This document shows, in pieces, positions 34,725 to 43,301 of a stretch of DNA of 64,000 bases (positions are counted from its first letter, which is position 1; every line of letters starts with the position of its first letter). The position numbers and the translations under genes are program-made. Origin of the DNA: Lentzea albidocapillata (GTDB lineage: Bacteria; Actinomycetota; Actinomycetes; Mycobacteriales; Pseudonocardiaceae). Location: NCBI RefSeq assembly GCF_000719115.1, contig NZ_JOEA01000029.1, positions 61,145 through 125,144 on the forward strand. Direction: 5' to 3'. Below the pieces are notes generated by a model. It saw only the letters and a program-made list of their open reading frames with translations, did no database searches and had not been told where the DNA came from.

Positions 34725-34866
34725 CCGCTTCTAGCTTGTCTAACCGTGTTGCTGTCTTGCTGTTGTAAGGGGAACTCTACACCCTCCAAAAACCCATTTT
34801 CACCCACCCCCCTTAACCACCATAACCGCAGGTCAACGCCCCAAAACCCCCTCCGCCCCCGCCAAC

Positions 34867-35006
34867 GCCGAAGGCGAGGCATTTGCGCCAGCCCGATGCC
34901 GACGCCGAAGGCGAGGCGAGGCGCGAGGTGTTTGTCAGCCGACGCCGAAGGCAAGGCCGGGGAAAGCTGACGCGAGAGGTGGGCCTGCCAATGCCGAAGG
35001 CAAGGC
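34867..35006. repeat. GCCGAAGGCRAGGC direct repeats
   Basis: A 14-base unit occurs at 34867-34880, 34904-34917, 34944-34957 and 34993-35006, with R = G in the first two and A in the last two. Spacing is irregular (37-49 bases). The units resemble gene-end slippage products and sit between the two initiator tRNA genes. The preceding 34725-34860 is A/C-rich and carries the promoter of tRNA copy 1. Confidence 0.7.
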
Positions 35007-35009
35007 AGG

Positions 35010-35062
35010 CCGGGGGTCCGGGGGCTTGCCCCCGGGGTGGGGTTTGGGGGCTCCGCCCCCAA
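35010..35062. repeat. GGGGGTCCGGGGG element, copy 2
   Basis: The same two-hairpin unit as at 26720, with T for C at several positions (GGGGGCTTGCCCCC; TGGGGTTTGGGGG). Confidence 0.88.
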
Positions 35063-35074
35063 TGTAAATGCGAA

Positions 35075-35109
35075 AAAGTCCTGTCTGCGATCTCCGCAGA
35101 CAGGACTTT
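35075..35109 (-). terminator. Terminator of initiator tRNA copy 2
   Basis: The arm 35075-35089 pairs perfectly with 35095-35109, a 15-bp stem with loop ATCTC. A run of five T follows on the minus strand. Confidence 0.92.
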
Positions 35110-35119
35110 CCCAACTTTG

Positions 35120-35193
35120 TAGCGGGGACAGGATTTGAACCTGCGACCTCTGGGTTATGAGCCCAGCGAGCTACCGAGCTGCTCCACCCCGCG
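35120..35193 (-). tRNA. Initiator tRNA-fMet (CAT), copy 2
   Basis: Identical over all 74 bases to 34651-34724. The two copies are 395 bases apart, each with its own terminator of unrelated sequence. CCA is not encoded. Confidence 0.95.
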
Positions 35194-35246
35194 TCGGTAT
35201 GAATAGAACCTTACGCGGGGCGGAGCGGATAAAGCAAATCGTGAGG

Positions 35247-38200
35247 TCAGCCGGACGGTGTGGGGCTCGGCACAACCGACGACTGGCCTGTCGGCGGCGC
35301 TGCCGGTGCCCCGGTGTTGTACTGCTTGAACCTCTTCGTGGCGTCGTCCAGCTTGGCGTACGCCTGGCCGAGCTCGGTGAAGTTGCTGTTCTGCTGGGCC
35401 CTCTTGATGTCGGCCAGCGCCGCGTCGATGTCGGTGATCGCCTTCTGCAGGTCAGGGCTCAGCGCGCTGTTGGTGGGCGGCGTGGTCGTCGGTGGCGTGG
35501 TGTTCTGGCCGTTGCCGTTGTTGTCACTCGGCGGCGGCACGACCGAGCCGGCTCCGCTGAGCACCTGGTCCAGCGCCTCGTTCAACGTGGACGCGTAGCC
35601 GACCCGGTCGCCGTACCAGACGAGCACCTTGGACAGCTGCGGGTACGACGTGTTGTTCGACGCGCGCTCGATGTAGACGGGTTCGACGTAGAGCAGCGCG
35701 CCGCCCACCGGGAGGGTGAGCAGGTTGCCGTAGACGACAGTCGTCTTCTGCTGGGTCAGCAGGTTGAGCTCGCGGCTGACGTTGTCCGAGGTGAGGAACT
35801 GCGTCTGGATCTGCTGCGGGCCCTTGGCGTCCTGGTTGAGCTGCAGCACGCTGATCTTGCCGTAGTTGTCCGGGTCGGACGCGGCCGAGACATAGGCCGC
35901 CATGAACTCGCGGTTCTCCCGGACCAGCGGGCTCTGCAACTGGAAGCTGACCTTCTTCGGATCGTTGGGGTCACCGGCCAGCACGTAGAACGGCGGCTGG
36001 CGGTCCCGGCGCTTGCTCGCTGCGTCGCGCTGGGCGTCCACCGTGGTCGCGTTGTCGATCGTCGGGTCCTGCGGCGGTTCCCAGTAGCCGACACCGGAGT
36101 AGAAGTCCGACGGCGACGAGACGTGGTACTTCGACAGCATCTGCCGCTGCACCTTGAACAGGTCCTCGGGGTAGCGGAAGTGCTGGCGCAGCTCGTTGGA
36201 GATCTCGCTGCCCGGCTTCACCGTGCCCGGGAAGACGCCCATCCACGCCTTGAGGACCGGGTCCTTGTCATCGATCTGGTAGAGGCTCACCGTGCCGTCG
36301 TACGCGTCCACAGTGGCCTTGACCGAGTTGCGGATGTAGTTGACCGGCTTGTTGACCTGCGAGATCACCACGCCGTCCGCCGTGAGCGAGTCGTTCGTCG
36401 CATCACCCAGCTGCGTGCGCTGCGCGTACGGGTAGCTGTCGAGCGTCGTGTAGCCGTCGACGATCCACGTGATGCGGCCGTTCACGACGGCCGGGTACGG
36501 GTCGCTGTCCACCGTCAGCCACGGCGCCACGGACTGCACGCGGTCGCGCGGTGTCCGCTTGAACAGGATCTTCGACTCGTCCACGATCGACTGGTTGAAG
36601 AGGATGTTCCGCTCGCCGTAATAGGCAGCGAACGCGAGCTTGTTGAACAGGCTGCCGACCGGGACGCCACCGGAACCGGTGTAGGTGTAGGCCTTGGCGT
36701 CCGTGTCGTACTCCGCCGGCGCACCCTGCGGCCGGCCACCGACGATCGAGTAGTCGGTCACACCGAACAGCTCGCCGTAGTACGTGCGGGGCTGGTCGAC
36801 CTTGATGCCGTTCGGCACGTTGCCGACCTCGCCGTTGGACTTGACCTCGCTGGCCTTGAAGTCCGGGTAGCCGCCGTTGGTCTCGTCCGCGACCGCGTTG
36901 ACCTTGTTCGCCTCGGCGTAGATGAAGCCGTTGCCGTGCGTGTAGACGAGGTGCTGGTTGATCCAGTCTCGCTGGCCCTGCGGCAGGCTGTCGAGCTTCA
37001 GCTCACGCACCGCGACGATGTAGTCGCGCAGCTTTCCGTCCACTGTGTACCGGTCGACGTCCAGCTTGTTCGGGAACCCGTAGAACGGCCGCAACTGCTG
37101 GAACTGGGTGAAGGTCCGCGCCAGCACGGCCGGGTCGAGCAGGCGGATGTTGCCCAGCGTCGCCGCGTCGTTGGACTTGATCTGGTCGTTGGTGACGTTC
37201 TGCTTGCCCTCATAGGGCTTCGTCTCGACCTTGTCCTCGGTCAGCCCGAACGACTGCCGCGTCGCCGCGATGTTGCGGGTGATCGACTCGGCTTCCTTCT
37301 GGATGGCGTTCGGCTTGACCGAGAACTGCTCCAGCACCGCGGGCCACGCCGCACCGACGAGCACGCTCGACAGCACCAGCAGGACGGTCGCGATGGCGGG
37401 CAGCTGCACGTTGCGCATGAACGCGCCCGCGAAGAACGCGACGGCGCAGAACACCGCGATGCACATCAGGATCAGTTTGGCCGGCAGCACCGCGTTGAGG
37501 TCGGTGTAGCTCGCGCCGACGAACTTCGCGGTGTCATGCAGCAGCAGCGCGTACCGGTCGAAGAAGTACGCGGCGGCCTTGAGCAGCACGAACATGCCGG
37601 CGACGAGCGCCAGGTGCAGCCGCGCGGGGCCCGAGAGCTGGCCGCCGCGACCGGCCAGCCGGATGCCGCCGAAGAGGTAGTGCGCGATGACCGCGCCGAT
37701 GAACGACACCGCGACCGTGATGAACAGCCACGACAGCAGCCACTCGTAGAACGGCAGCTGGAACGCGTAGAAGCCGATGTCGTGCCCGAACTGCGGGTCG
37801 GTCACGCCGAACGGCTGGGAGTTCAGGAACAGCTGGACCTGCTGCCAGTCGGCCTGCGCCGACGCGCCCGCGATCAGCCCGACGAAGACGGGGATGCCGA
37901 TCGCGAAGAACCGCACCCGCCCCATCACGACGGTGCGGTAGCGCGCCACCGGGTCATCGGGCCCGGACACCGGCACGAACACCGGCCGAGCCCGGTACGC
38001 GAGGAAGAGGTTCAGCGCGACGATGCCGCCGACCACGGCCCCGACGGCCACGAACAGCGACAGGCGGGTGAGCAGGACTGTGCTGTAGACGTCGCGGAAT
38101 TTCACCTCGCCGAACCACAGCCAGTTCACGTAGGTGTCGAGCAGCCGCGATCCCGTGATGAGACCGAACAAAAGCACAACACCCACGATGAGCAGTATTC

Positions 38201-38249
38201 GGCTGCGCCGGGACAGTTTCGGCAGTCCGACCGGAGGCCGTGTGGCCAC
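35247..38249 (-). CDS. UPF0182 family membrane protein
   Basis: 1000 residues. About seven transmembrane segments occupy the first third, beginning ILLIVGVVLLFGLITG at 18-33, followed by a large extracytoplasmic domain and a low-complexity, Pro/Thr-rich acidic tail. Length and layout match Rv3193c and other actinobacterial UPF0182 proteins. Function unknown; envelope-associated. The conserved neighbour at 38987 is the PDZ-Lon protease, as in M. tuberculosis. Confidence 0.93.
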   Translation of the reverse strand: MATRPPVGLPKLSRRSRILLIVGVVLLFGLITGSRLLDTYVNWLWFGEVKFRDVYSTVLLTRLSLFVAVGAVVGGIVALNLFLAYRARPVFVPVSGPDDPVARYRTVVMGRVRFFAIGIPVFVGLIAGASAQADWQQVQLFLNSQPFGVTDPQFGHDIGFYAFQLPFYEWLLSWLFITVAVSFIGAVIAHYLFGGIRLAGRGGQLSGPARLHLALVAGMFVLLKAAAYFFDRYALLLHDTAKFVGASYTDLNAVLPAKLILMCIAVFCAVAFFAGAFMRNVQLPAIATVLLVLSSVLVGAAWPAVLEQFSVKPNAIQKEAESITRNIAATRQSFGLTEDKVETKPYEGKQNVTNDQIKSNDAATLGNIRLLDPAVLARTFTQFQQLRPFYGFPNKLDVDRYTVDGKLRDYIVAVRELKLDSLPQGQRDWINQHLVYTHGNGFIYAEANKVNAVADETNGGYPDFKASEVKSNGEVGNVPNGIKVDQPRTYYGELFGVTDYSIVGGRPQGAPAEYDTDAKAYTYTGSGGVPVGSLFNKLAFAAYYGERNILFNQSIVDESKILFKRTPRDRVQSVAPWLTVDSDPYPAVVNGRITWIVDGYTTLDSYPYAQRTQLGDATNDSLTADGVVISQVNKPVNYIRNSVKATVDAYDGTVSLYQIDDKDPVLKAWMGVFPGTVKPGSEISNELRQHFRYPEDLFKVQRQMLSKYHVSSPSDFYSGVGYWEPPQDPTIDNATTVDAQRDAASKRRDRQPPFYVLAGDPNDPKKVSFQLQSPLVRENREFMAAYVSAASDPDNYGKISVLQLNQDAKGPQQIQTQFLTSDNVSRELNLLTQQKTTVVYGNLLTLPVGGALLYVEPVYIERASNNTSYPQLSKVLVWYGDRVGYASTLNEALDQVLSGAGSVVPPPSDNNGNGQNTTPPTTTPPTNSALSPDLQKAITDIDAALADIKRAQQNSNFTELGQAYAKLDDATKRFKQYNTGAPAAPPTGQSSVVPSPTPSG

Positions 38250-38343
38250 GAGGCACGCTCCTGGATCGCGGTAAATCGATACGTACGTTTAGTCCAACTC
38301 TACGGACGACGCCCTGGGTTCCCGTGAAGTCCGCAGTCTTACG

Positions 38344-38883
38344 ATGACACGCGTGTCAGCGAGTGAAACGCCAGCGGTCATCCTCCCGACGGTCGCCCGC
38401 GAGGTTGAGGAGTTCGTAGCGGCAGGCGGCTGGGAGCAGCCACCGCAACTCTTCGCCCTAGTGGCCACCTCAGACCTGCTCGACCAGCAGCCGGAGCTGC
38501 GGGACCAGCTCGACCCGCACTCGAGCCCGCTGACCCCGATCGCCCAGGACGAACTTTCGGGCGATCTGGGCGACGCGCTCGCGGGCATCGAGTGGCCCCC
38601 TGCCGTCACCGGGTGCGCCCTGGCCCAGGAGATCGTCGTCCTGCCGCCGGAGGCGGAGACGGAACTGAGCCACGGCGAACTGGACGACGAGGCGGCCCGC
38701 CGCTTCGCCGCCGAACACCCCGCCCGCCGCGAGGCGCGCCTGGTGGCGGCGGTGCTGCGCGACGGCTCGGTGTCCTGCGTGCTGAGGCTGCGCGGGACGG
38801 TCGAGGTGCCAGAGGAGTTCGTCGAGCACCCCGAACTGGCGCCCAACCTCACCGACGCCCTGCTCGCCACGCTGCGGCCCTAG
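38344..38883 (+). CDS. PPA1309-family conserved protein
   Basis: 179 residues, soluble and acidic, with the family pattern WPPAVTGCALAQEIVVLPPEAE and HPARREARLVAAVLRDG. No enzymatic motif is known to me. It is found in nearly all actinobacteria at this location, between the UPF0182 gene and the PDZ protease. Divergent from UPF0182 with a 94-base promoter gap. Confidence 0.88.
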   Translation: MTRVSASETPAVILPTVAREVEEFVAAGGWEQPPQLFALVATSDLLDQQPELRDQLDPHSSPLTPIAQDELSGDLGDALAGIEWPPAVTGCALAQEIVVLPPEAETELSHGELDDEAARRFAAEHPARREARLVAAVLRDGSVSCVLRLRGTVEVPEEFVEHPELAPNLTDALLATLRP

Positions 38884-38903
38884 TCGTCACCTCCCCAGGC
38901 TGG

Positions 38904-38937
38904 CACAACCCCGGCGCGTGACCGCGCCGGGGTTGTG
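38904..38937. terminator. Bidirectional terminator
   Basis: CACAACCCCGGCGCG (38904-38918) and CGCGCCGGGGTTGTG (38923-38937) form a perfect 15-bp stem with loop TGAC between two convergent genes. Confidence 0.92.
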
Positions 38938-38986
38938 ATGTCGTTGCCTGATGTTCGCGGCAAGCGGACAGCGACGACCGCTGGAG

Positions 38987-40066
38987 TCAGCAGCTCGGCG
39001 TGTCCTTGCCGGCGTTGAGCGCCTCCAGCGACGACACGGCGTCCGTCAGGTTCTCGACCTTGATCAGCTTGAGGTCGGAGGGGGCCTGCTGCTTCGCGTC
39101 CGCGCAGTTGTCGGCCGGCACGAGGAACGCCGACGCGCCCGCTTCCTTCGCGGCGACCATCTTGAAGGCGATGCCGCCGATGGGCTTCACGGTGCCGTCG
39201 CCGGTGATCTCGCCGGTGCCCGCGATGGCCTTGCCGCCGTTGAGCTCGCCCGGCGTCAGCTTGTCGACGATCGCCAGCGCGAAGATGAGGCCGGCCGAGG
39301 GTCCGCCCACGTCGGAGAGGCTGATCTTGATCTTGAACGGCACGTCGGCGCGGTCGACCGGCGAGATGCCGATGAAGCCCGCCGGGCGGCCGTCGTCGCG
39401 GGTGCCGAGGGTGAGCTGGGTCGACTGGGAGGTGCCGTCCTTCTCGAACGCCACCTCGATGCGGTCGCCGGGCTTGGTGTTCTCCAGCGAGCTGCTCACG
39501 TCGGCGGCGCTCTGCACCTGCTTGCCGTTGACCGAGATGATGCGGGAGCCGAGCGGGATCACGTTCTCCGCCGGGCTGCCCTTGGTGACCTGGTTCGCGA
39601 TCACCATGCCCGGATACTTGAGGTAGTGCAGCGCCGCGACCTCGGCTGCGGTCTGCGACTCGCTGAACGCGCGCTCGTTGTTCTCCTGGATCTGCTGCTC
39701 CGACTCGCCGGGCTTGAAGAACTCCTCGCGCGGCGCCAGCGCGTAGCGGCCGGACAACCACAGACCCAGCGCGCCGAACAGCGACACGTCGTCGGTGAGC
39801 GAGACCGTCGTCATGCGCAGGGTCCCCTTGGTGGGGAAGGTGTCCTGGCCCTCGACCGACACCACGTCGGCGTCCTTGACCTGGCCGAGCACGTCGTAGG
39901 TCGGGCCGGGGCCCAGCGCGACGTACGGGACTCTGGCGAAACCGCCGAGCAGTCCGAGCGCCGCCACCACTAGGAAGCTGACGATCAGCGTCCACGTCCG
40001 GCGGGTCAGTCCGCGTTCCCTCGGCGGGGGCGCGGGTGGGGGTGCGGTCGTGACGGTTTCACTCAC
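38987..40066 (-). CDS. PDZ / Lon-like serine protease (YlbL family)
   Basis: 359 residues from the GTG at 40066; an ATG 21 bases upstream is the alternative. A single N-terminal transmembrane helix (about 24-43) is followed by a PDZ domain (PAENVIPLGSRIISVNGKQV) and a Lon-type proteolytic domain. The Ser is in GGPSAGLIFALAI and the general-base Lys in IAFKMVAAKEAG, forming the Ser-Lys dyad. Homologous to Rv3194c. It likely cleaves membrane or secreted substrates on the outer face. Confidence 0.93.
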   Translation of the reverse strand: MSETVTTAPPPAPPPRERGLTRRTWTLIVSFLVVAALGLLGGFARVPYVALGPGPTYDVLGQVKDADVVSVEGQDTFPTKGTLRMTTVSLTDDVSLFGALGLWLSGRYALAPREEFFKPGESEQQIQENNERAFSESQTAAEVAALHYLKYPGMVIANQVTKGSPAENVIPLGSRIISVNGKQVQSAADVSSSLENTKPGDRIEVAFEKDGTSQSTQLTLGTRDDGRPAGFIGISPVDRADVPFKIKISLSDVGGPSAGLIFALAIVDKLTPGELNGGKAIAGTGEITGDGTVKPIGGIAFKMVAAKEAGASAFLVPADNCADAKQQAPSDLKLIKVENLTDAVSSLEALNAGKDTPSC

Positions 40067-40110
40067 GGCTGAACAGCGTACGACCATGTCTGTCCGCGTA
40101 CGGTAGAGGC

Positions 40111-41415
40111 ATGAGTGACGTGCCGTTCGGGTTCCGCCCCGACGACCCCGACGACAAGGGCGGGAAGCCGGGAGACAACCCGTTCGACTTCAGCCAGCTG
40201 GGCGACATGCTGAGCCAACTGGGCTCGATGTTGAGCAACGCGGGCTCGTCGAGCGGGCCGGTGAACTACGACCTCGCCAAGCAGATCGCGTTCCAGCAGC
40301 TGTCCTCGTCGACGACCACGATCGGGTTCGCCGCCGACCAGTCGAGCGCGGTCACCGACGCCGTGCACCTGGCCGAGATGTGGCTCGACCCGGTCACGTC
40401 GCTGCCCGCCGGCACCCGCACCACGCAGGCGTGGACCGCGCGAGACTGGATCGAGCGCACCATCCCGACCTGGCAACGCCTGTGCGACCCGGTCGCGCAG
40501 CGCATGTCCGGCGCCTGGGTCGAGGCGATGCCCGCCGAGGCCAAGCAGGCGGCCGGCCCGCTGCTGGCGATGCTCGGCCAGATGGGCGGCATGGCGTTCG
40601 GCTCGCAGCTCGGCAACGCGCTGGCCCAGCTCGGCGCCGAGGTGCTGACCTCGACCGACGTCGGACTGCCGCTCGGCCCCGAGGGCACCGCGGCCCTGCT
40701 GCCGGCGAACATCGAGAAGTTCACCGAGGGCCTGGAGCGGCCCGCGTCCGAGGTCATGGTGTTCCTCGCCGCCCGCGAGGCCGCCCACCAGCGCCTCTTC
40801 ACGCACGTGCCGTGGCTGCGGCAGCGCCTGCTCGACACCGTCGAGGAGTTCGCCAAGGGCATCAAGGTCGACACCTCGGCCCTGGAGCAGCTCGCCGGCC
40901 AGATCGACCCGTCGAACCCCGCCTCCATCGAGGAGGCCATGGGCTCCGGCCTGCTCGAACCCCAGACCACCCCGGAGCAGAAGGCGGCGCTGAACCGCCT
41001 GGAGACGCTCCTCGCGCTCGTCGAGGGCTGGGTGGACGTCGTGGTCGACGCCGCCGTCTCCGACCGCCTGCCCGGCGCCGCGGCCCTGCGCGAGACGCTG
41101 CGCCGCCGCCGTGCCTCCGGTGGCCCGGCCGAGCAGACGTTCGCGACGCTCGTGGGCCTGGAGCTGCGCCCGCGCAAGCTGCGGGCCGCCTCGGCCCTGT
41201 GGAAGCTGGTCGGCGACCAGCACGGCGTCGAGGTGCGCGACAGCGTGTGGGAGCACGCCGAGCTCGTCCCGACCGCCGAGGACCTCGACGACCCGCTGGG
41301 GTTCGCGGAGCGCCTGACGAACACCCGCAAGGCGCTGGAGGACCCGATCGCCGAGCTGGAACGCACCATGCGCGAGGACGAGGGCAAGGACGGCGGCCAG
41401 CCCGACAAGCCCTGA
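40111..41415 (+). CDS. DUF2342 zincin-like metalloprotease family
   Basis: 434 residues. The N-terminus has FDFSQLGDMLSQLGSMLS. Helical signatures VFLAAREAAHQRLFTHVPWLR and LALVEGWVDVVVDAAV carry the metal-ligand E/H residues of the family, annotated as zincin_2 or F420-biosynthesis-associated; a classic HExxH is not present. Homologous to Rv3195. The real function is unproven. Divergent from the PDZ protease, with 44 bases between starts. Confidence 0.9.
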   Translation: MSDVPFGFRPDDPDDKGGKPGDNPFDFSQLGDMLSQLGSMLSNAGSSSGPVNYDLAKQIAFQQLSSSTTTIGFAADQSSAVTDAVHLAEMWLDPVTSLPAGTRTTQAWTARDWIERTIPTWQRLCDPVAQRMSGAWVEAMPAEAKQAAGPLLAMLGQMGGMAFGSQLGNALAQLGAEVLTSTDVGLPLGPEGTAALLPANIEKFTEGLERPASEVMVFLAAREAAHQRLFTHVPWLRQRLLDTVEEFAKGIKVDTSALEQLAGQIDPSNPASIEEAMGSGLLEPQTTPEQKAALNRLETLLALVEGWVDVVVDAAVSDRLPGAAALRETLRRRRASGGPAEQTFATLVGLELRPRKLRAASALWKLVGDQHGVEVRDSVWEHAELVPTAEDLDDPLGFAERLTNTRKALEDPIAELERTMREDEGKDGGQPDKP

Positions 41416-41430
41416 CCAGCATCTGAACGA

Positions 41431-41463
41431 CGCGCCCGGTGGGAACTTTTCTCACCGGGCGCG
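41431..41463. terminator. Hairpin after DUF2342 gene
   Basis: CGCGCCCGGTG (41431-41441) pairs with CACCGGGCGCG (41453-41463), with CTTTTCT in the loop. It precedes repeat copy 3 in a convergent gap. Confidence 0.82.
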
Positions 41464-41472
41464 CTGCGTTCT

Positions 41473-41524
41473 CGGGGGTCCGGGGGCTCGCCCCCGGCGT
41501 GGGGTCTGGGGGCTCGGCCCCCAG
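41473..41524. repeat. GGGGGTCCGGGGG element, copy 3
   Basis: Nearly identical to copy 1 (26720-26773), with one G fewer in the middle. It again lies in a convergent intergenic gap. Confidence 0.9.
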
Positions 41525-41576
41525 AAGAACACCTGAGCGAAGGGGACGGCGAGCGCACCTCGCCCCTGCCGGCCGC

Positions 41577-42104
41577 TCAGTCTTCGGTGATCCCCAGGCC
41601 TGCGGCGGCCGAGAGACCCTCCAGGTAGCCCATGGCCCGCTCGGTCTTCGGGTAGCGGTGGACCCACTCCCAGAAGTCCTTGCCGTGCCCTGGCACCAGC
41701 AGGTGCGCGAGTTCGTGCACCAGCACGTAGTCGAGCACCCACGGCGGCACTTCGCGCAGCCGCTCGGACACGCGGATCGTGCCCTCTGTCGGCGTGCACG
41801 AGGCCCAGCGCGTGCGCATGGGCGGCACCCAGCGCACGCTCACCGGCTCCGCCAGCGAGTCGAGGTAGCGCGCCGAAAGCTCGGCGCACCGCGCCATCAG
41901 CGCCTCGTCCGATGTGCGCGCAGGGGACTTCCTGCGCGTCTCACTGCGCTGGAGGCGGCTCAACATCTCCGCCACCCAGTGCTTCTCTTCCCCCTTGGTC
42001 ATCCGTGCCGGCAGAAGGACGACGACGGTGTCGCCCTCCCGGTACGCGCTGACCATGCGGCGGCGCCGGGGGCTCCGCCGCACTTCCACCCGCGGTTCGG
42101 CCAT
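41577..42104 (-). CDS. YgjP/SprT-like zinc metallopeptidase
   Basis: 175 residues from the ATG at 42104. The zincin motif is H130-E-L-A-H134 with a third ligand H140 in VPGHGKDFWEWV. TRWASCTP upstream is the other conserved family box of YgjP-like (DUF45) proteins. Members are cytosolic putative metallopeptidases, substrate unknown. The open frame continues far upstream with no start, so the ATG choice is firm. Confidence 0.9.
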   Translation of the reverse strand: MAEPRVEVRRSPRRRRMVSAYREGDTVVVLLPARMTKGEEKHWVAEMLSRLQRSETRRKSPARTSDEALMARCAELSARYLDSLAEPVSVRWVPPMRTRWASCTPTEGTIRVSERLREVPPWVLDYVLVHELAHLLVPGHGKDFWEWVHRYPKTERAMGYLEGLSAAAGLGITED

Positions 42105-42299
42105 GGAGTCACCGTAAACGGCGTCACCGACAATTTTCGGCCCCCAACCGGCGGCAGGCGCGCACCCGGCGGGTGAAGTTCCACCGAACGGCGGCTGGAC
42201 ACGCGCGGGATCGACATGCGGGATTTCGCACGCCTGCGGAGGTACCGTCGCGCCAAGGTCCCCGAGTGTGTCCGCACTCACAACTGCAAGGGAGGGGCT

Positions 42300-42455
42300 G
42301 TGGCCGACACCTACAACGGCTACTGCGTCAAGTGTCGCGAGAAGCGCGACTTCGACGGCAACGTCGAGGAGACCAATGGGCGGCGCATGGCGAAGGGCAC
42401 CTGCCCTGTCTGCGGTACGAAGATGACGCGGATCCTCGGCAAGGCCAAGGTCTGA
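42300..42455 (+). CDS. DUF5679 small zinc-ribbon protein
   Basis: 51 residues from the GTG at 42300, 3 bases after GGAGGGG; an upstream in-frame start at 42216 would add 28 unlikely residues. Two CxxC knuckles, C9-C12 (CVKCREKR) and C35-C38 (CPVCGTKM), make a zinc ribbon. Widely conserved in actinobacteria, function unknown. Often beside the next gene in this block. Confidence 0.88.
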   Translation: MADTYNGYCVKCREKRDFDGNVEETNGRRMAKGTCPVCGTKMTRILGKAKV

Positions 42456-42463
42456 CGTTTGCG

Positions 42464-42490
42464 CTGGCAGGGGGCCACGCCCCCTGCCAG
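42464..42490 (+). terminator. Hairpin between DUF5679 and E1-like gene
   Basis: CTGGCAGGGGGC (42464-42475) and GCCCCCTGCCAG (42479-42490) form a perfect 12-bp stem with a 3-base loop. It ends 10 bases before the next start codon, so it may attenuate rather than fully stop transcription. Confidence 0.75.
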
Positions 42491-42500
42491 TCTTGCCGAC

Positions 42501-43301
42501 GTGGACACAAGACCTCGCGTGCGCGCAGGACTGGCCGTGGTGCGCAGAGCCCCCGGCGTCGTCCAGGTCGGCACCGACCCGAAGCACGCCGTCGTGATCG
42601 ACTCGCTGCCCGAGGCTCTGGTCGACGAACTGATCACCCTCGACGGCCGGCACACTGTCGCTGAACTGGGTGAAAGGCTGAAAAGCCGCGGCGGGAACCC
42701 CACCCAGCTGGGTGAAGTTCTCTCCTCGCTCGAAGAGGCCGGTCTGCTCGACGACGGTCCGCTGGCGAAGGGTGGGACGGTCGCCGTGCACGGGTCCGGC
42801 CACCTCGCGCTTTCGATTACTTCGCTTCTGGCGGAATCCAGCGTTCAGCTCGCACACAACGCCGATCTGACCGTGCTGGCGGCGACGCTCATCCCCGATC
42901 CGAACCTCGTGAGCACGCTGATGGCGTTCCGGACGCCGCATCTGGCCGTGCGTGTGCGTGAGGGCGTGGGCATCGTGGGGCCGTTGGTCCTGCCTGGTCG
43001 TTCTTCGTGCCTGAACTGCGCGGACCTGCACCGCACCGACCAAGATCCGGCGTGGCCCGTCATCGCCGCGCAGCTCGTCGGCCGGCCTGCCTCGACCGAC
43101 GTGCTGTTCGCGTCGGGAACGGCGGCGCTGGCGGTGGCGCAGGTCCTGGAGTCGCTGAGCTACGTCCGCGGCCGCGATCAAGTCCCTCCGCCCGTGGTGA
43201 ACGCCACTCTCGAGCTCGACCTCATGTCCGGTGTTGCTGAGAGGCGAAGCTGGTATCCGCACCCGGACTGTCAGTGCTCCGCACATAACATGGCCGAGTG
43301 A
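42501..43301 (+). CDS. E1-like / cyclodehydratase-related protein (Rv3196-type)
   Basis: 266 residues from the GTG at 42501. The N-terminal 90 residues form a winged-helix-like peptide-binding domain (GRHTVAELGERLKSRGG, LLDDGPL). A Rossmann-like half follows (VAVHGSGHLALSITSLLAE), then the zinc motif CLNCADLHRTDQDPAWP and a terminal CQC. This is the arrangement of E1-like (ThiF) leader-peptide-binding proteins, here without an obvious ATP site. It overlaps the AarF gene by 4 bases. No RiPP precursor is nearby, so its partner is unknown. Confidence 0.78.
   Translation: MDTRPRVRAGLAVVRRAPGVVQVGTDPKHAVVIDSLPEALVDELITLDGRHTVAELGERLKSRGGNPTQLGEVLSSLEEAGLLDDGPLAKGGTVAVHGSGHLALSITSLLAESSVQLAHNADLTVLAATLIPDPNLVSTLMAFRTPHLAVRVREGVGIVGPLVLPGRSSCLNCADLHRTDQDPAWPVIAAQLVGRPASTDVLFASGTAALAVAQVLESLSYVRGRDQVPPPVVNATLELDLMSGVAERRSWYPHPDCQCSAHNMAE

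Noticed and set aside
35157..38327. Plus-strand frame of 1056 codons over the UPF0182 gene
   Set aside because: Antisense of a well-conserved membrane protein, and it would start inside a tRNA gene.
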